From positions 1 through 64,000 of the forward strand of contig MEFD01000021.1 of NCBI GenBank assembly GCA_001724995.1: a DNA stretch of 64,000 nt, read 5' to 3'. Source of the DNA: Rubrivivax sp. SCN 71-131. Its GTDB lineage: Bacteria; Pseudomonadota; Gammaproteobacteria; Burkholderiales; Burkholderiaceae_C. The notes beneath the pieces are model-generated. The model had not been told where the DNA came from, searched no databases, and saw only the letters and a list, made by a program, of their open reading frames with translations. The position numbers were made by a program, and so were the translations under genes. The number at the start of each line of letters is the position of its first letter. Position 1 is the first letter of the stretch. Below, one piece after another: positions 32,123-42,131 of this stretch.

Positions 32123-33043
32123 ATGGAATCGCTCGCCCTGCTCATCGCTGCCACGCTCAATGCCGGCACCGTGCTGGCGATCGCCGGCCTCGGGCTGCTG
32201 ATCAACGAGCGCGCTGGCATCGTCAACCTGGGCGCCGAGGGCATCATGCTGGTGGCAGCGATCGCCGGCTTCGCCACCGCCGTGCACAGCGGCAGCGACC
32301 TGCTGGCGTTCGCCGCGGGCGCCGCCAGCGGCGCCCTGCTCGCCGCGGCCTTCGGCTGGCTGGTGATCTGGCTCAACACCAACCAGTACGCCACCGGCCT
32401 GGCGCTTGCGCTCTTCGGCGTGGGTTTCTCCGCATTCGCCGGCCTGTCCTACACGCAGGCCACGCTCGGGCAGCGCGCGCGCTTCGTGCTGCCCTGGCTC
32501 TCCGAACTGCCCTTCGTCGGCGTCGCGCTCTTTCGCCAGCACCCGATGGTCTACGCGGCGATGGCGCTGGCCGCGCTGATCGCCTGGTTCCTCTACCGCA
32601 CGCGTGGCGGACTGGTGCTGCGCGCGGTGGGCGAATCGCCGGAGTCGGCGCACGCGCTGGGCTACCCCGTGCGCCGCATCCGCCTGGCCGCCGTCTGTGC
32701 CGGCGGCGCCCTGTGCGGGCTCGCCGGGGCCTATCTCTCGGTCGTGTACTCGCCGCTGTGGATGGAGGGCATGGTCGCCGGCAAGGGCTGGATCGCCCTC
32801 GCGCTCACCACCTTCTCCACCTGGCGCCCGGCACGCGTGCTGCTGGGGGCTTACCTCTTCGGCGGGGTGACCATGCTGCAGTTCCACCTGCAGGGGCAGG
32901 GCGTGGACGTCTCCAGCCATATGCTGAGCATGCTGCCCTATCTCGCGACGATCGTCGTGCTCGTGCTGATCAGCCGCAACGCGGCCTTCATCAAGGCCAA
33001 CATGCCGGCCTCGATCGGCAAGCCGTTCCATCCGGGCGCATGA
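32123..33043 (+). CDS. Nucleoside ABC transporter permease 2
   Basis: A 306-residue BPD_transp_2 permease. The segment NERAGIVNLGAEGIMLVAA corresponds to that of its partner and marks the second, shorter permease of BMP systems. GESPESAHALGYPVRRIR is the cytoplasmic loop that would contact the ATPase. It starts 46 bases after the first permease. Confidence 0.92.
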   Translation: MESLALLIAATLNAGTVLAIAGLGLLINERAGIVNLGAEGIMLVAAIAGFATAVHSGSDLLAFAAGAASGALLAAAFGWLVIWLNTNQYATGLALALFGVGFSAFAGLSYTQATLGQRARFVLPWLSELPFVGVALFRQHPMVYAAMALAALIAWFLYRTRGGLVLRAVGESPESAHALGYPVRRIRLAAVCAGGALCGLAGAYLSVVYSPLWMEGMVAGKGWIALALTTFSTWRPARVLLGAYLFGGVTMLQFHLQGQGVDVSSHMLSMLPYLATIVVLVLISRNAAFIKANMPASIGKPFHPGA

Positions 33044-33058
33044 TCGAAGCCGGCAGCG

Positions 33059-33081
33059 GGCGCGCGGATAATCCGCGCGCC
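33059..33081 (+). promoter_or_regulatory. 23-base palindrome with an embedded -10 box before the BMP gene
   Basis: The arms GGCGCGCGGAT (33059-33069) and ATCCGCGCGCC (33071-33081) are perfect complements around one base. The centre contains GATAAT (33067-33072), so it can be read as a promoter for the downstream binding-protein gene. As RNA it would form a very stable hairpin, able to attenuate read-through or protect the 5' end of the binding-protein message. AGGAG follows as ribosome-binding site. Confidence 0.6.
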
Positions 33082-33110
33082 ACCAATCAACCCAGGAGCA
33101 GGATCCGACC

Positions 33111-34271
33111 ATGACCGATTTGGCCAAACGCGCGTTGCTCAAGTTCAGTGCCCTCACCGCCATGGCCGCCAGCGTCGCGCTGGTGGGCTGCGGCAAGACG
33201 GAGGAGCCCGCACCCGCGCCGGCCGCGCCGGCAGCCGAGCCGGCGGCAGCGCCCAAGCCCGAGCCGCTGAAGATCGCCTTCGCCTACATCGGCCCGGTCG
33301 GCGACGGCGGCTGGACCTTCGCGCACGACAACGGGCGCAAGGCGCTGGAGCAGGAGTTCGGCGACAAGATCGCCACCAGCTACGTCGAGAACGTGCCCGA
33401 GGCGGCCGACGCCGAGCGCGTCTTCCGCGACATGGTCGCGCAGGGCAACAAGCTGATCTTCGGCACCACCTTCGGCTACATGGAGTCGATGCTCAAGGTC
33501 GCCAAGGACCACCCCGAAGTGAAGTTCGAGCATGCCACCGGCTACAAGCAGGCCGAGAACATGCGCACCTACGACAGCCGCACCTACGAGGGCGCGTACA
33601 TGGCCGGCGTCATCGCCGGCGGCATGACCAAGTCCAACACGCTGGGCGTCGTCGGCTCGGTGCCCATCCCCGAGGTGCTGCGCAACCTCAACAGCTTCAC
33701 CCTCGGCGCGCAGAGCGTGAACCCGAAGATCAAGACCCGGGTGGTGTGGGTCAATGCCTGGTTCGACACCGCCAAGGAGACCGAGGCCGCGCAGAGCCTG
33801 ATCAACCAGGGCGCCGACGTGCTGTTCCAGAACACCGATTCGTCGGCCGTGCTGCAGACGGCGGGCAAGAACAACAAGATGGCCTTCGGCTGGGACAGCG
33901 ACATGACCGCATATGCACCCGAGGCGCACCTGGCCAGCGCCATCATCAACTGGGCGCCCTACTACAAGCAGGCGGTGCAGGAAGCGCTGGACGGCAGCTG
34001 GAAGGGCGGTGGCCACGTCTGGCTGGGCGTCAAGGACGGCGCCATCGACCTCGTCTCGATCAGCGACAAGGTGCCCGCCGAGCTGAAGGCCAAGGCCGAG
34101 CAGGTGAAGGCCGGTCTCGCGGACGGCAGCTTCGCGATCTGGAAGGGCCCGATCCGCAACCAGGCCGGCAAGGAGGTTCTGAAGGCCGACCAGGTTGCCG
34201 ACGACGACTTCCTGCGCGGCATCGACTTCTACGTCAAGGGCGTCGAAGGCAAGATCCCGAGCGCGAAGTAA
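33111..34271 (+). CDS. BMP-family nucleoside-binding lipoprotein
   Basis: A 386-residue substrate-binding protein. The lipobox ALVGC puts the lipidated Cys near residue 27, followed by a Pro/Ala/Glu linker. The BMP (PnrA-like) domain begins at LKIAFAYIGPVGDGGWTFAHD; the later FGWDSDMTAYAPE segment lines the binding site. PnrA-like proteins bind purine nucleosides. It is the last gene of the transporter operon and probably has its own promoter or stabilising hairpin. Confidence 0.93.
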   Translation: MTDLAKRALLKFSALTAMAASVALVGCGKTEEPAPAPAAPAAEPAAAPKPEPLKIAFAYIGPVGDGGWTFAHDNGRKALEQEFGDKIATSYVENVPEAADAERVFRDMVAQGNKLIFGTTFGYMESMLKVAKDHPEVKFEHATGYKQAENMRTYDSRTYEGAYMAGVIAGGMTKSNTLGVVGSVPIPEVLRNLNSFTLGAQSVNPKIKTRVVWVNAWFDTAKETEAAQSLINQGADVLFQNTDSSAVLQTAGKNNKMAFGWDSDMTAYAPEAHLASAIINWAPYYKQAVQEALDGSWKGGGHVWLGVKDGAIDLVSISDKVPAELKAKAEQVKAGLADGSFAIWKGPIRNQAGKEVLKADQVADDDFLRGIDFYVKGVEGKIPSAK

Positions 34272-34301
34272 GGGCTGCGCGCGCACACGGAGACCGCCCC
34301 G

Positions 34302-34913
34302 ATGGCCTTGCACACCTGGCTGCTGTACCTGGTGGCGGCGATAGGGCTGTCGCTGACGCCGGGGCCCAACAGCCTGCTCGTGCTCACCCACGGCGCGCTG
34401 CACGGCCACCGGCGCACGCTCTACACGGTGGCCGGCGGCGCGCTCGGCTTCACGGCGGTGATCGCCATGTCGATGGTCGGCATCGGCGCGCTGCTGCAGG
34501 CCTCGGCGCACGCGCTCGTCGTGCTCAAGATCGTCGGCGGGGCCTACCTCGTGTGGCTGGGCATCCAGCTCTGGCGCTCCCCGCCCATGGTGTTCGAGGT
34601 GCGGCCGGGCGGCGGTGATGCACGCGCCGCGACGCTGCTGCGCCAGGGGCTGCTGACCGCGGTCTCCAACCCCAAGGCGCTGCTCTTCTACGGCGCCTTC
34701 CTGCCGCAATTCATCGACGCCGGGCAACCGCTGCTGCCGCAGTTCGCCGTCATGACGGCGACCTTCGTCGTCGTCGAATGGTTCGTCGAATGGGGCCTGG
34801 CGCTGCTCGCCCACCGCGTACGGCCCTGGCTGCAGCGCTCGGGCCGCGGCTTCAACCGCGCCTGCGGCGGACTCTTCGTCGGCATGGGCTGCGCGCTGCC
34901 GCTGACACGTTGA
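34302..34913 (+). CDS. LysE/RhtB-family amino-acid exporter
   Basis: A 203-residue inner-membrane protein with about six helices. The family signature GLSLTPGPNSLLVLTHGALHG is at the start, and NPKALLFYGAFLPQF is mid-protein. Members export amino acids such as threonine, homoserine or lysine; the substrate is not determined. It starts 30 bases after the BMP gene. Confidence 0.88.
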   Translation: MALHTWLLYLVAAIGLSLTPGPNSLLVLTHGALHGHRRTLYTVAGGALGFTAVIAMSMVGIGALLQASAHALVVLKIVGGAYLVWLGIQLWRSPPMVFEVRPGGGDARAATLLRQGLLTAVSNPKALLFYGAFLPQFIDAGQPLLPQFAVMTATFVVVEWFVEWGLALLAHRVRPWLQRSGRGFNRACGGLFVGMGCALPLTR

Positions 34914-34927
34914 AGGCCCGAGCGATC

Positions 34928-35422
34928 ATGGGACGCATGCTGTCGCGACACCGCCTTCCCCTGCTGCTGCTGCCGGCCCTGCTCGTGGCGGCGGCAGCGC
35001 ATGCGCGCGGCGAGACCATCGGCGAAGTCGATACGGTCTTCAAGCTCATCGGCCCGGACCACAAGGTCGTCGTCGAGGCCTACGACGACCCGCGCGTGGC
35101 CGGCGTGAGCTGCTACGTCTCGCGCGCCCGCACCGGCGGCATCAAGGGGGCGCTGGGCGTGGCCGAGGACCGCGCCGAGACGTCGATCGCCTGCCGCCAG
35201 GTCGGGCCGATCTCCATCCCGCGTCCGCTGCCGCAGCAGGAGGAAGTGTTCAGCGAGCGCATGTCGCTGCTCTTCAAGAAGCTGCGCATCGTGCGCATGG
35301 TCGACGCGGCGCGCAACACGCTCGTCTACCTGTCGTATTCGGAGCGCGTCATCGAAGGCTATCCGCAGAACAGCGTCAGCGTCGTGCCGGTGGAGCGCAG
35401 CACGCCCATCCCCTTGCGCTGA
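34928..35422 (+). CDS. creA: CreA-family periplasmic protein
   Basis: A 164-residue protein with a signal peptide ending near AHA (residue 27). The CreA pattern follows: GEVDTVFKLIGPDHKVVVEAYDDPRVAGVSCYVSRA and a second Cys in SIACRQ. CreA is conserved and of unknown function. Its start is 14 bases after the lysE-like stop. An alternative ATG lies three codons on. Confidence 0.88.
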   Translation: MGRMLSRHRLPLLLLPALLVAAAAHARGETIGEVDTVFKLIGPDHKVVVEAYDDPRVAGVSCYVSRARTGGIKGALGVAEDRAETSIACRQVGPISIPRPLPQQEEVFSERMSLLFKKLRIVRMVDAARNTLVYLSYSERVIEGYPQNSVSVVPVERSTPIPLR

Positions 35423-35427
35423 AACCC

Positions 35428-36264
35428 ATGGCCCCGGATCCCGACATGCCAGCGACCGAGCTTCATCCGCTGGACGCCGCGCTGGCGCTGCAGCCCCTGG
35501 GCGGCGACCGCTTCGCCGGGCGTACGCTGCCCGAGTGGGGCAACATGGTCGGCCCCTTCGGCGGCATCACCGCCGCGCACCTGTTGCAGGCCGCGCTGCT
35601 GCACCCCGGGCGGCGCGGCGAGCCGCTGGCGCTGACCGTCAACTTCGCCGGCGCGGTCGGGGAGGGCGGGTTCGAGATCGAGGCGCGGATCATGCGCACC
35701 ACGCGCACGACGCAGCACTGGAGCTTCGTGCAGCGCCAGGGAGAGGTCGTGTGCAGCACCGGCAGCGCGGTGTTCGCGCTGCGCCGCCCGACCTGGTCGG
35801 CGCCGGAGCTTGCCATGCCCGCGGTGCCGCCGGCAGCGCAGGTGCCGCCTGCGCGCGGCGAGCCGCCGATGCAGTGGCCCAGACGCTACGAGTTCCGCTT
35901 CGTCGAGGGCGGCTGGCCCGACTTCAGGCACGCGCGCGAGGAACCGGAGTCGCGCACCCTGCTGTGGGTGCGCGACGCGCCGCCGCGGCCGCTCGATGCG
36001 CCGGCGCTGGCTGCGATCGCCGACGTCTTCTACCCGCGCGTGTTCCGCCGCCGTGGCCGCTTCACGCCGGCCGGCACCATCAGCCTGACGACCTACTTTC
36101 ACGCCGATGCCGCGGCCCTGGCCGCACAGGGCGATCGCCCGCTGCTGGCGGCGGCCGGCGGGCGGCGCTTCACGCTGGGCTTCTTCGACCAGAGCGCCGA
36201 GCTCTGGTCCGACGACGGCCATCTGCTGGCCAGCAGCCACCAGGTCGTCTACTTCAAGGAGTGA
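35428..36264 (+). CDS. Acyl-CoA thioesterase (TesB-like, double hot-dog)
   Basis: A 278-residue protein with two hot-dog halves. The N-terminal half has NMVGPFGGITAAHLLQAAL and LTVNFAGAV; the C-terminal half has SLTTYFHAD and GFFDQSAELWSDDGHLLASS. The DQSAELW segment corresponds to the catalytic Asp region of TesB-type enzymes. It would hydrolyse acyl-CoA to free acid and CoA. It begins five bases after creA. Confidence 0.82.
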   Translation: MAPDPDMPATELHPLDAALALQPLGGDRFAGRTLPEWGNMVGPFGGITAAHLLQAALLHPGRRGEPLALTVNFAGAVGEGGFEIEARIMRTTRTTQHWSFVQRQGEVVCSTGSAVFALRRPTWSAPELAMPAVPPAAQVPPARGEPPMQWPRRYEFRFVEGGWPDFRHAREEPESRTLLWVRDAPPRPLDAPALAAIADVFYPRVFRRRGRFTPAGTISLTTYFHADAAALAAQGDRPLLAAAGGRRFTLGFFDQSAELWSDDGHLLASSHQVVYFKE

Positions 36265-36321
36265 GGCGGCAGGAGCAGGGGCTTGCCCCCGGCTGCCACG
36301 GCGCCGACGTAGGATGGCCCG

Positions 36322-37161
36322 ATGAGCACGCCCCTGACCCTCACCCCGCCGGCGGTGCCGGCGCTGCCCATCGTCGTCGATTCGCCGCACAGCGGCACCG
36401 ACTGCCCGTCGGACTTCGGCAGCGTGCTCGAGGGCCTGGCGCTGCGCCAGGGCGAGGACACCTGGGTGCATGAGCTCTGGGGCAGCGCGCCCGCGCATGG
36501 CGCGACGCTGCTGGCCGCGCACTTCCCGCGCGCCTACATCGACCCCAACCGCAGCCTGCGGGACATCGACGCCGCGCTGCTCGACGCCCCGTGGCCCGGA
36601 CCGACCGAACCCGGCCGCAAGACCGAGCTCGGCATCGGCCTCGTGTGGCGGCTGATGGATGGCCAGCCGATCTACGACCGCCTTCTCGGCGTGGCCGAGG
36701 TGCAGGAGCGCATCGAGCGCTGCTGGCGTCCATACCATGCCGCGCTGGCCGCGGCGCTGGCCACGGCGGCAGCGTCGCAGGGCCCGCGCTGGCACCTGAA
36801 CGCCCATTCGATGCCCGACGACAGCTACCGGCGCCTCGGGCTGCCCGACAAGCCGCTCGCCGACGTCGTGCTCGGCAACCTCGACGGCAGCACTTGCGAC
36901 GAGGCGACGATGGCACTCATCGAGGATGCGCTGCGCGGCGCGGGTTATTCGGTCGCGCGCAACGACCCGTTCAAGGGCGTCGAGATCATCCGCGACTCGG
37001 GCCGGCCCGAGCGCGGCTGGCACTCGCTGCAGGTCGAGGTCAAGCGCTCGCTCTACATGGACGAGCGGCGCGAGAAGAACGCCGGCTTCGACCGCCTGCA
37101 GCGCGCCATCGACGGCGCGCTGGCGGCGTTGGCCGCGCATGCGCGGCGGCTGGCGGCTTGA
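36322..37161 (+). CDS. N-formylglutamate amidohydrolase family protein
   Basis: A 279-residue zinc amidohydrolase. VVDSPHSGTDCP has the first His ligand, the centre has YIDPNRSLRDID, and HLNAHSMPDDS has another His. FKGVEIIRDSG and LQVEVKRSLYMDE complete the family pattern. Such enzymes hydrolyse N-formylglutamate at the end of histidine breakdown, but no hut gene is nearby, so another N-acyl substrate is possible. Confidence 0.85.
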   Translation: MSTPLTLTPPAVPALPIVVDSPHSGTDCPSDFGSVLEGLALRQGEDTWVHELWGSAPAHGATLLAAHFPRAYIDPNRSLRDIDAALLDAPWPGPTEPGRKTELGIGLVWRLMDGQPIYDRLLGVAEVQERIERCWRPYHAALAAALATAAASQGPRWHLNAHSMPDDSYRRLGLPDKPLADVVLGNLDGSTCDEATMALIEDALRGAGYSVARNDPFKGVEIIRDSGRPERGWHSLQVEVKRSLYMDERREKNAGFDRLQRAIDGALAALAAHARRLAA

Positions 37162-37191
37162 GGGCCGCGGCGAGGGGCTGCGGCGGCAGAC

Positions 37192-37212
37192 TGCTTGCTC
37201 GTCGAGCAAGCA
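37192..37212. repeat. Perfect 21-base inverted repeat between convergent genes
   Basis: TGCTTGCTCG (37192-37201) and CGAGCAAGCA (37203-37212) are exact complements around one T. There is no T-run on either strand, so it is not a standard terminator. The surrounding 118 bases hold no gene. Confidence 0.75.
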
Positions 37213-37279
37213 TCGTCAGCGCCGAGCGATTTGTGCAATTGCAGACTGCGAGCTTGAAATCGCACGGATGAACCCACGC

Positions 37280-38830
37280 TCAGCGCCTTCGCTTGCCCCC
37301 CAGCAGCGAGCCCAGCACGCCGCGGATAAGTTCGCGGCCGACGGCCGTGCCCATGGTGCGCACGGCCGATGAGGCAGCCTTCTCCATCAGCCCCGGCTTG
37401 TGTCCGCCGCGCGGTCCGGTGCTGCCGAACACCGCGTCCTTGACCATGTCCATCATCCCCGGGGCCGCGGCCTGCGTCGGCGCTTCCTGGCCCGGCAGCG
37501 GCCTGGGCGTGCGGCCGTCGCCGGCGTTGGCCGCGTCGGCCGCGGGTGCGTCGGCGTTGCGGCCCTTGAGCCGTTCGTAGGCCGACTCGCGGTCGACCGC
37601 CTTCTCGTAGGCACCGGCGACGAGCGAGCCCTCGATCAGCGCCTTGCGCTGCTCGGGCGTGATGGGCCCGATCTGGCTGCCCGGCGGGATCACGTAAACG
37701 CGCTCGGTGATGCTCGGCCGGCCCTTGGCGTCGAGGAAGCTGATGAGCGCCTCGCCGACGCCGAGCTCGGTGATGGCGGTGGCCATGTCCTTGATCGCCG
37801 GGTTGGCGCGCATGGTCTCGGCGGCGCTTTTCACCGCCTTCTGGTCGCGCGGGGTGAAGGCGCGCAGCGCATGCTGCACGCGGTTGCCCAGTTGCGCCAG
37901 CACCGTGTCGGGGACGTCCAGCGGGTTCTGCGTCACGAAGTACACGCCCACGCCCTTGGAGCGCACCAGGCGCACGACGAGTTCGATGCGCTCGATCAAC
38001 ACCTTGGGCGCGTCATCGAAGAGCAGGTGCGCTTCGTCGAAGAAGAAGACGATCTTGGGCTTGTCGAGGTCGCCGACCTCGGGCAGCTGCTCGAACAGCT
38101 CCGACAGCATCCACAGCAGGAAGGTGGCATAGAGGCGCGGCGAGGTCAGCAGGCGGTCGGCGGCGAGAATGTTGACGACGCCGCGACCGTCGACGGTCTG
38201 CATGAAGTCCGCCAGGTCGAGCATCGGCTCGCCGAAGAAGCGCTCGCCGCCCTGCTGCTCGATCTGCATCAGCCCGCGCTGGATCGCGCCCACGCTGGCG
38301 GCGCTGATGTTGCCGTACTCGGTGGTGAACCTGGCGCCGTTGTCGCCCAGGTACTGCAGCATCGCGCGCAGATCCTTCAGATCGAGCAGCAGCAGGCCGT
38401 GGTCGTCGGCGATCTTGAAGACGAGGTTGAGCACGCCGGACTGCGTCTCGTTGAGTGCGAGCATGCGCGCCAGCAGCAGCGGCCCCATGTCGGAGACCGT
38501 GGCGCGCACCGGGTGGCCCTGTTCGCCGAACACGTCCCACAGCGTGGCCGGGCACTGCGTGCTCTCGGGCAACTCCAGCCCGCGGTCCTTCAGGATGGCG
38601 GCGATCTTCGCGTTGATCGTCCCGGGCTGGCTGATGCCGGTGAGGTCGCCTTTCACGTCGGCCAGGAACACCGGCACGCCGATGCGGCTGAAGCCCTCGG
38701 CCAGGCGCTGCAGCGTGATCGTCTTGCCGGTGCCGGTGGCGCCGGTGACGAGGCCGTGGCGGTTGGCCAGCGAGGGCAGGAGTTCGCAGGCGACGGCGCC
38801 GTGGCGGGCGACGAGGATCGGGTCGGTCAT
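37280..38830 (-). CDS. HerA/DUF853-family ATPase (YjgR-like)
   Basis: A 516-residue P-loop ATPase. Walker A is GATGTGKT at residues 30-37, Walker B is [11 protein letters not shown], and [19 protein letters not shown] is the sensor region. It resembles HerA-type translocases of the YjgR group, whose role is unsettled. The last 80 residues are low-complexity, then contain a Gly/Arg-rich tail (LGGKRRR). It is a single gene converging on the amidohydrolase gene. Confidence 0.88.
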   Translation of the reverse strand: MTDPILVARHGAVACELLPSLANRHGLVTGATGTGKTITLQRLAEGFSRIGVPVFLADVKGDLTGISQPGTINAKIAAILKDRGLELPESTQCPATLWDVFGEQGHPVRATVSDMGPLLLARMLALNETQSGVLNLVFKIADDHGLLLLDLKDLRAMLQYLGDNGARFTTEYGNISAASVGAIQRGLMQIEQQGGERFFGEPMLDLADFMQTVDGRGVVNILAADRLLTSPRLYATFLLWMLSELFEQLPEVGDLDKPKIVFFFDEAHLLFDDAPKVLIERIELVVRLVRSKGVGVYFVTQNPLDVPDTVLAQLGNRVQHALRAFTPRDQKAVKSAAETMRANPAIKDMATAITELGVGEALISFLDAKGRPSITERVYVIPPGSQIGPITPEQRKALIEGSLVAGAYEKAVDRESAYERLKGRNADAPAADAANAGDGRTPRPLPGQEAPTQAAAPGMMDMVKDAVFGSTGPRGGHKPGLMEKAASSAVRTMGTAVGRELIRGVLGSLLGGKRRR

Positions 38831-38962
38831 GAGGGCTTCTCCGGATCGGGAGGGGTCGGCTCGACGAGCGCCGGCAGTCTAGCGCCGCGGCCCTTCCTGC
38901 GCGGTGCCTGCGGCGGGGCCGCCGGGCCCGACAAAGGGCCCTGGCGAAGCCGGCGCGCTCGG

Positions 38963-38968
38963 TAGAAT
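38963..38968 (+). promoter_or_regulatory. -10 box of yebC
   Basis: TAGAAT followed by a CCCGG stretch, the common -10 form in this window, 65 bases before the yebC start. No clear -35 was found. Confidence 0.55.
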
Positions 38969-39033
38969 CCCGGATCCCGATTGACCCATGCAGTGGCCGC
39001 GCCCGCGCGCGGCCGGCAGCTACCCGAGACGAC

Positions 39034-39759
39034 ATGGCCGGACATTCCAAATGGGCCAACATCCAGCACCGCAAGAGCCGGCAGGATGCCAAGCGCAACA
39101 AGGTCTGGACGCGGGTGATCCGCGAGATCATGGTCGCCGCCCGCCAGGGCGGAGGTGACATCGACGCCAATCCGCGCCTGCGGCTGGCGATCGACAAGGC
39201 CAAGGCGGCCAACGTGCCCGCCGACACCGTCAAGCGCAACATCGACAAGGCCACGGGCAGCCTCGAAGGCGTGAACTACGAGGAGATCCGCTACGAGGGC
39301 TACGGCATCGGCGGCGCGGCGGTCATCGTCGACTGCATGACCGACAACCGCATCCGCACCGTGGCCGAGGTGCGCCACGCCTTCAGCAAGTACGGCGGCA
39401 ACCTGGGGACCGAAGGCAGCGTGGCCTTCCAGTTCAAGCACTGCGGTCAGCTCCTGTTCGCGCCCGGCATCTCCGAGGAAAAGGTGATGGAGGTCGCGCT
39501 CGAGGCGGGCGCCGAGGACGTCATCGGCGGCGACGACGGCAGCATCGAGGTGCTCACGGCGCCGGCCGACTTCGAGGCGGTGAAGAAGGCGCTCGAGGCC
39601 GCGGGCCTGGCGCCCGAGCTCGCCGAGGTGACGATGCGCGCCGGGAACCCGATCGCGCTGGCCGGCGAGGACGCCGCGCGCATGCAGAAGCTGCTCGACG
39701 TGCTCGAGGACCTGGACGACGTGCAGGACGTCTTCCACAACGCCGAGCTCGAGGCGTGA
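39034..39759 (+). CDS. yebC: YebC/PmpR-family protein (TACO1-like)
   Basis: A 241-residue cytoplasmic protein with the family opening [21 protein letters not shown] and the middle signature [20 protein letters not shown]. The family acts as a translation factor easing stalling on proline runs and, in some bacteria, as a transcription regulator. It is full length. It stands 28 bases before purD and is likely cotranscribed with it. Confidence 0.95.
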   Translation: MAGHSKWANIQHRKSRQDAKRNKVWTRVIREIMVAARQGGGDIDANPRLRLAIDKAKAANVPADTVKRNIDKATGSLEGVNYEEIRYEGYGIGGAAVIVDCMTDNRIRTVAEVRHAFSKYGGNLGTEGSVAFQFKHCGQLLFAPGISEEKVMEVALEAGAEDVIGGDDGSIEVLTAPADFEAVKKALEAAGLAPELAEVTMRAGNPIALAGEDAARMQKLLDVLEDLDDVQDVFHNAELEA

Positions 39760-39787
39760 ACGCCGCTCCCGGCAGGCAGGGGCTGCG

Positions 39788-41071
39788 ATGAGGGTTCTGG
39801 TGATCGGCGGCGGCGGGCGCGAGCACGCGCTGGCCTGGAGGCTGCTGCACAGCGAGCGCGTGCAGACCGTGTTCGTCGCCCCCGGCAACGGCGGCACGGC
39901 GCAGCACGAGGGCATGCGCAACCTGGCGCTGACCGATGCGGCGGCGCTGGCCGACTTCGCGCAGGCCGAGAAGATCGCGCTCACCGTCGTCGGCCCCGAG
40001 GCGCCGCTGGCGGACGGCGTCGTCGACCTCTTTCGCGCGCGCGGGCTGCGCATCTTCGGGCCGACCAAGGCCGCCGCGCAGCTCGAGAGCTCCAAGGCCT
40101 TCAGCAAGGCCTTCATGCAGCGCCACGGCATCCCGACCGCGCGCGCGCGCGCCTTCTCCGAAGCCGGGGAGGCGCACGCCTACGTCGACGCCGAGGGTGC
40201 ACCCATCGTCATCAAGGCCGACGGCCTGGCCGCCGGCAAGGGCGTGGTGGTGGCGACGACGCTGGCCGAGGCGCACGCCGCCATCGACGACATGCTGGGC
40301 GCCAACACCCTGGGCGTGCAGCACAACGTCGCAGGCGCGCGCGTGGTCATCGAGGAATTCATGGCCGGCGAGGAGGCCAGCTTCATCGTCATCGCCGACG
40401 GTCAGCGCGTGCTGGCGCTGGCCAGCAGCCAGGACCACAAGCGCGTGGGTGACGGCGACAGCGGCCCCAACACCGGCGGCATGGGGGCCTACAGCCCGGC
40501 GCCGATCGTCACGCCCAACGTGCACGCGCGCGTGATGCAGGAGATCATCCAGCCCACGCTGGCCGGCATGGCGCGCGAGGGCATGCCCTTCACCGGCTTC
40601 CTCTATGCCGGGCTGATGATCGACGCGCAGGGCCACCCGCGCACGGTGGAGTTCAACTGCCGCCTCGGCGACCCCGAGGCGCAGGTGATCCTGATGCGCC
40701 TGAAGAGCGATCTCTTCGAGGTGCTGATGCACGCCACCGAGGGCACGCTGGACGCGGTCGAGCTGCAGTGGGACCGGCGCACTGCCCTCGGGGTGGTGAT
40801 GGCGGCCGCGGGCTATCCGGCCGCGCCACGCAAGGGCGACGCGATCACCGGCGCGGCGACGACCGCCACGGACGATCTCGTCGTCTTTCACGCCGGCACC
40901 ACGCTCGTCGATGGCCGGTTGCGCACCAGCGGCGGGCGCGTCCTGTGCGTCACCGCGCTCGGCGATTCGGTGCGGGCGGCGCAGTCGCGCGCCTACGACG
41001 GCGTGCGCGCGATCCACTTCGACGGCGCGCAGTGGCGCAGCGACATCGGGCACCGCGCCTTGCGGCATTGA
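39788..41071 (+). CDS. purD: Phosphoribosylamine-glycine ligase
   Basis: PurD joins phosphoribosylamine and glycine with ATP in purine synthesis. The 427-residue product is full length and shows [13 protein letters not shown] at the start, the ATP-grasp motifs [17 protein letters not shown] and [14 protein letters not shown], and [15 protein letters not shown] near the end. Its partner in purine synthesis is elsewhere. hemF follows 112 bases after the stop with its own likely promoter. Confidence 0.97.
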   Translation: MRVLVIGGGGREHALAWRLLHSERVQTVFVAPGNGGTAQHEGMRNLALTDAAALADFAQAEKIALTVVGPEAPLADGVVDLFRARGLRIFGPTKAAAQLESSKAFSKAFMQRHGIPTARARAFSEAGEAHAYVDAEGAPIVIKADGLAAGKGVVVATTLAEAHAAIDDMLGANTLGVQHNVAGARVVIEEFMAGEEASFIVIADGQRVLALASSQDHKRVGDGDSGPNTGGMGAYSPAPIVTPNVHARVMQEIIQPTLAGMAREGMPFTGFLYAGLMIDAQGHPRTVEFNCRLGDPEAQVILMRLKSDLFEVLMHATEGTLDAVELQWDRRTALGVVMAAAGYPAAPRKGDAITGAATTATDDLVVFHAGTTLVDGRLRTSGGRVLCVTALGDSVRAAQSRAYDGVRAIHFDGAQWRSDIGHRALRH

Positions 41072-41115
41072 ACCCGCGCGAAGCAGGGTCGGGGCGCATG
41101 GCGGCGGTGGCCGGG

Positions 41116-41142
41116 TTGGCCGCGTTGGTCGCCTTGGTCGCG
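41116..41142 (+). repeat. Three tandem 9-base units before hemF
   Basis: TTGGCCGCG, TTGGTCGCC and TTGGTCGCG follow one another directly, with a partial fourth unit after them. The second copy provides the TTGGTC used as the predicted -35. Confidence 0.55.
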
Positions 41143-41153
41143 CTGGGCAGAAT
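41125..41153 (+). promoter_or_regulatory. Promoter of the hemF-rng gene block
   Basis: TTGGTC (41125-41130), a 17-base spacer and CAGAAT (41148-41153). The start of hemF is 30 bases on, giving a short leader. The following genes through rlmH are nearly contiguous and could use this promoter. Confidence 0.5.
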
Positions 41154-41183
41154 CGGCGCATCTCCCCTCGCCGGGCCACGAGC

Positions 41184-42131
41184 ATGAACGCTTCCATCGA
41201 CACCGTCGCCGTACGCCAGTACCTGCTCGGCCTGCAGCAGCGCATCGTCGACGCGGTGCAGGCCGAGGACGGCAAGCCCTTCGTGAGCGACGGCTGGACG
41301 CGCCCCGCCGACGGCCGCCTGCAGGGCGACGGCCTGACGCGCCTGGTGGAGGACGGCGCGCTGATCGAGCGCGGCGGCTGCAACTTCAGCCACGTGCGCG
41401 GCCAGGGTCTGCCGCCTGCGGCGACGCAACACCGGCCCGGGCTTGCCGGTGCGCCGTTCGAGGCGCTGGGCGTGAGCCTCGTCTTCCACCCGCGCAACCC
41501 CTTCGTGCCGACGGTCCACATGAACGTGCGCATGTTCGCCGCGCAGCCAACCGGACAGGCGCCGGTGGTGTGGTTCGGCGGCGGCATGGACTTGACGCCC
41601 TGCTACGGCTTCGAGGAGGACGCGGCGCATTTCCACCGCAGCTGCCGCGACGCGCTGGCGCCCTTTGGCGCCGCTCTCCACCCGCGCTTCAAGACCTGGT
41701 GCGACGACTACTTCTTCCTCAGGCACCGCGGGGAGCCGCGCGGCATCGGCGGCATCTTCTTCGACGACTTCGACGAACTGGGCTTCGCGCAGAGCCTGGC
41801 GATGACGCGCGCCGTCGGCGATGCCTTCCTCGACGCCTGGCTGCCGATCGCGCGGCGCCGGCGCGAGCTGCCCTACGGCGAGCGCGAGCGCGACTTCCAG
41901 GCTTATCGCCGCGGGCGCTACGTCGAGTTCAACCTCGTCCTCGACCGCGGCACGCTCTTCGGCCTGCAGAGCGGCGGGCGCACCGAGAGCATCCTCATGA
42001 GCCTGCCGCCGCTCGTGAAGTGGCGCTACCGCTGGGAGCCCGAAGCCGGCACGGCCGAGGCGCGGCTGTACCGCGACTTCCTGCGCCCGCGCGACTGGGC
42101 CGAGTGGTCGCCAACCACCCCCCTGCCCTGA
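41184..42131 (+). CDS. hemF: Oxygen-dependent coproporphyrinogen III oxidase
   Basis: HemF uses O2 to convert coproporphyrinogen III to protoporphyrinogen IX in haem synthesis. The 315-residue product carries VHMNVRMF, the [20 protein letters not shown] active-site segment, [11 protein letters not shown] and the C-terminal [17 protein letters not shown]. Its stop and the nadD start share one base (TGATG), which indicates coupling. Confidence 0.97.
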   Translation: MNASIDTVAVRQYLLGLQQRIVDAVQAEDGKPFVSDGWTRPADGRLQGDGLTRLVEDGALIERGGCNFSHVRGQGLPPAATQHRPGLAGAPFEALGVSLVFHPRNPFVPTVHMNVRMFAAQPTGQAPVVWFGGGMDLTPCYGFEEDAAHFHRSCRDALAPFGAALHPRFKTWCDDYFFLRHRGEPRGIGGIFFDDFDELGFAQSLAMTRAVGDAFLDAWLPIARRRRELPYGERERDFQAYRRGRYVEFNLVLDRGTLFGLQSGGRTESILMSLPPLVKWRYRWEPEAGTAEARLYRDFLRPRDWAEWSPTTPLP

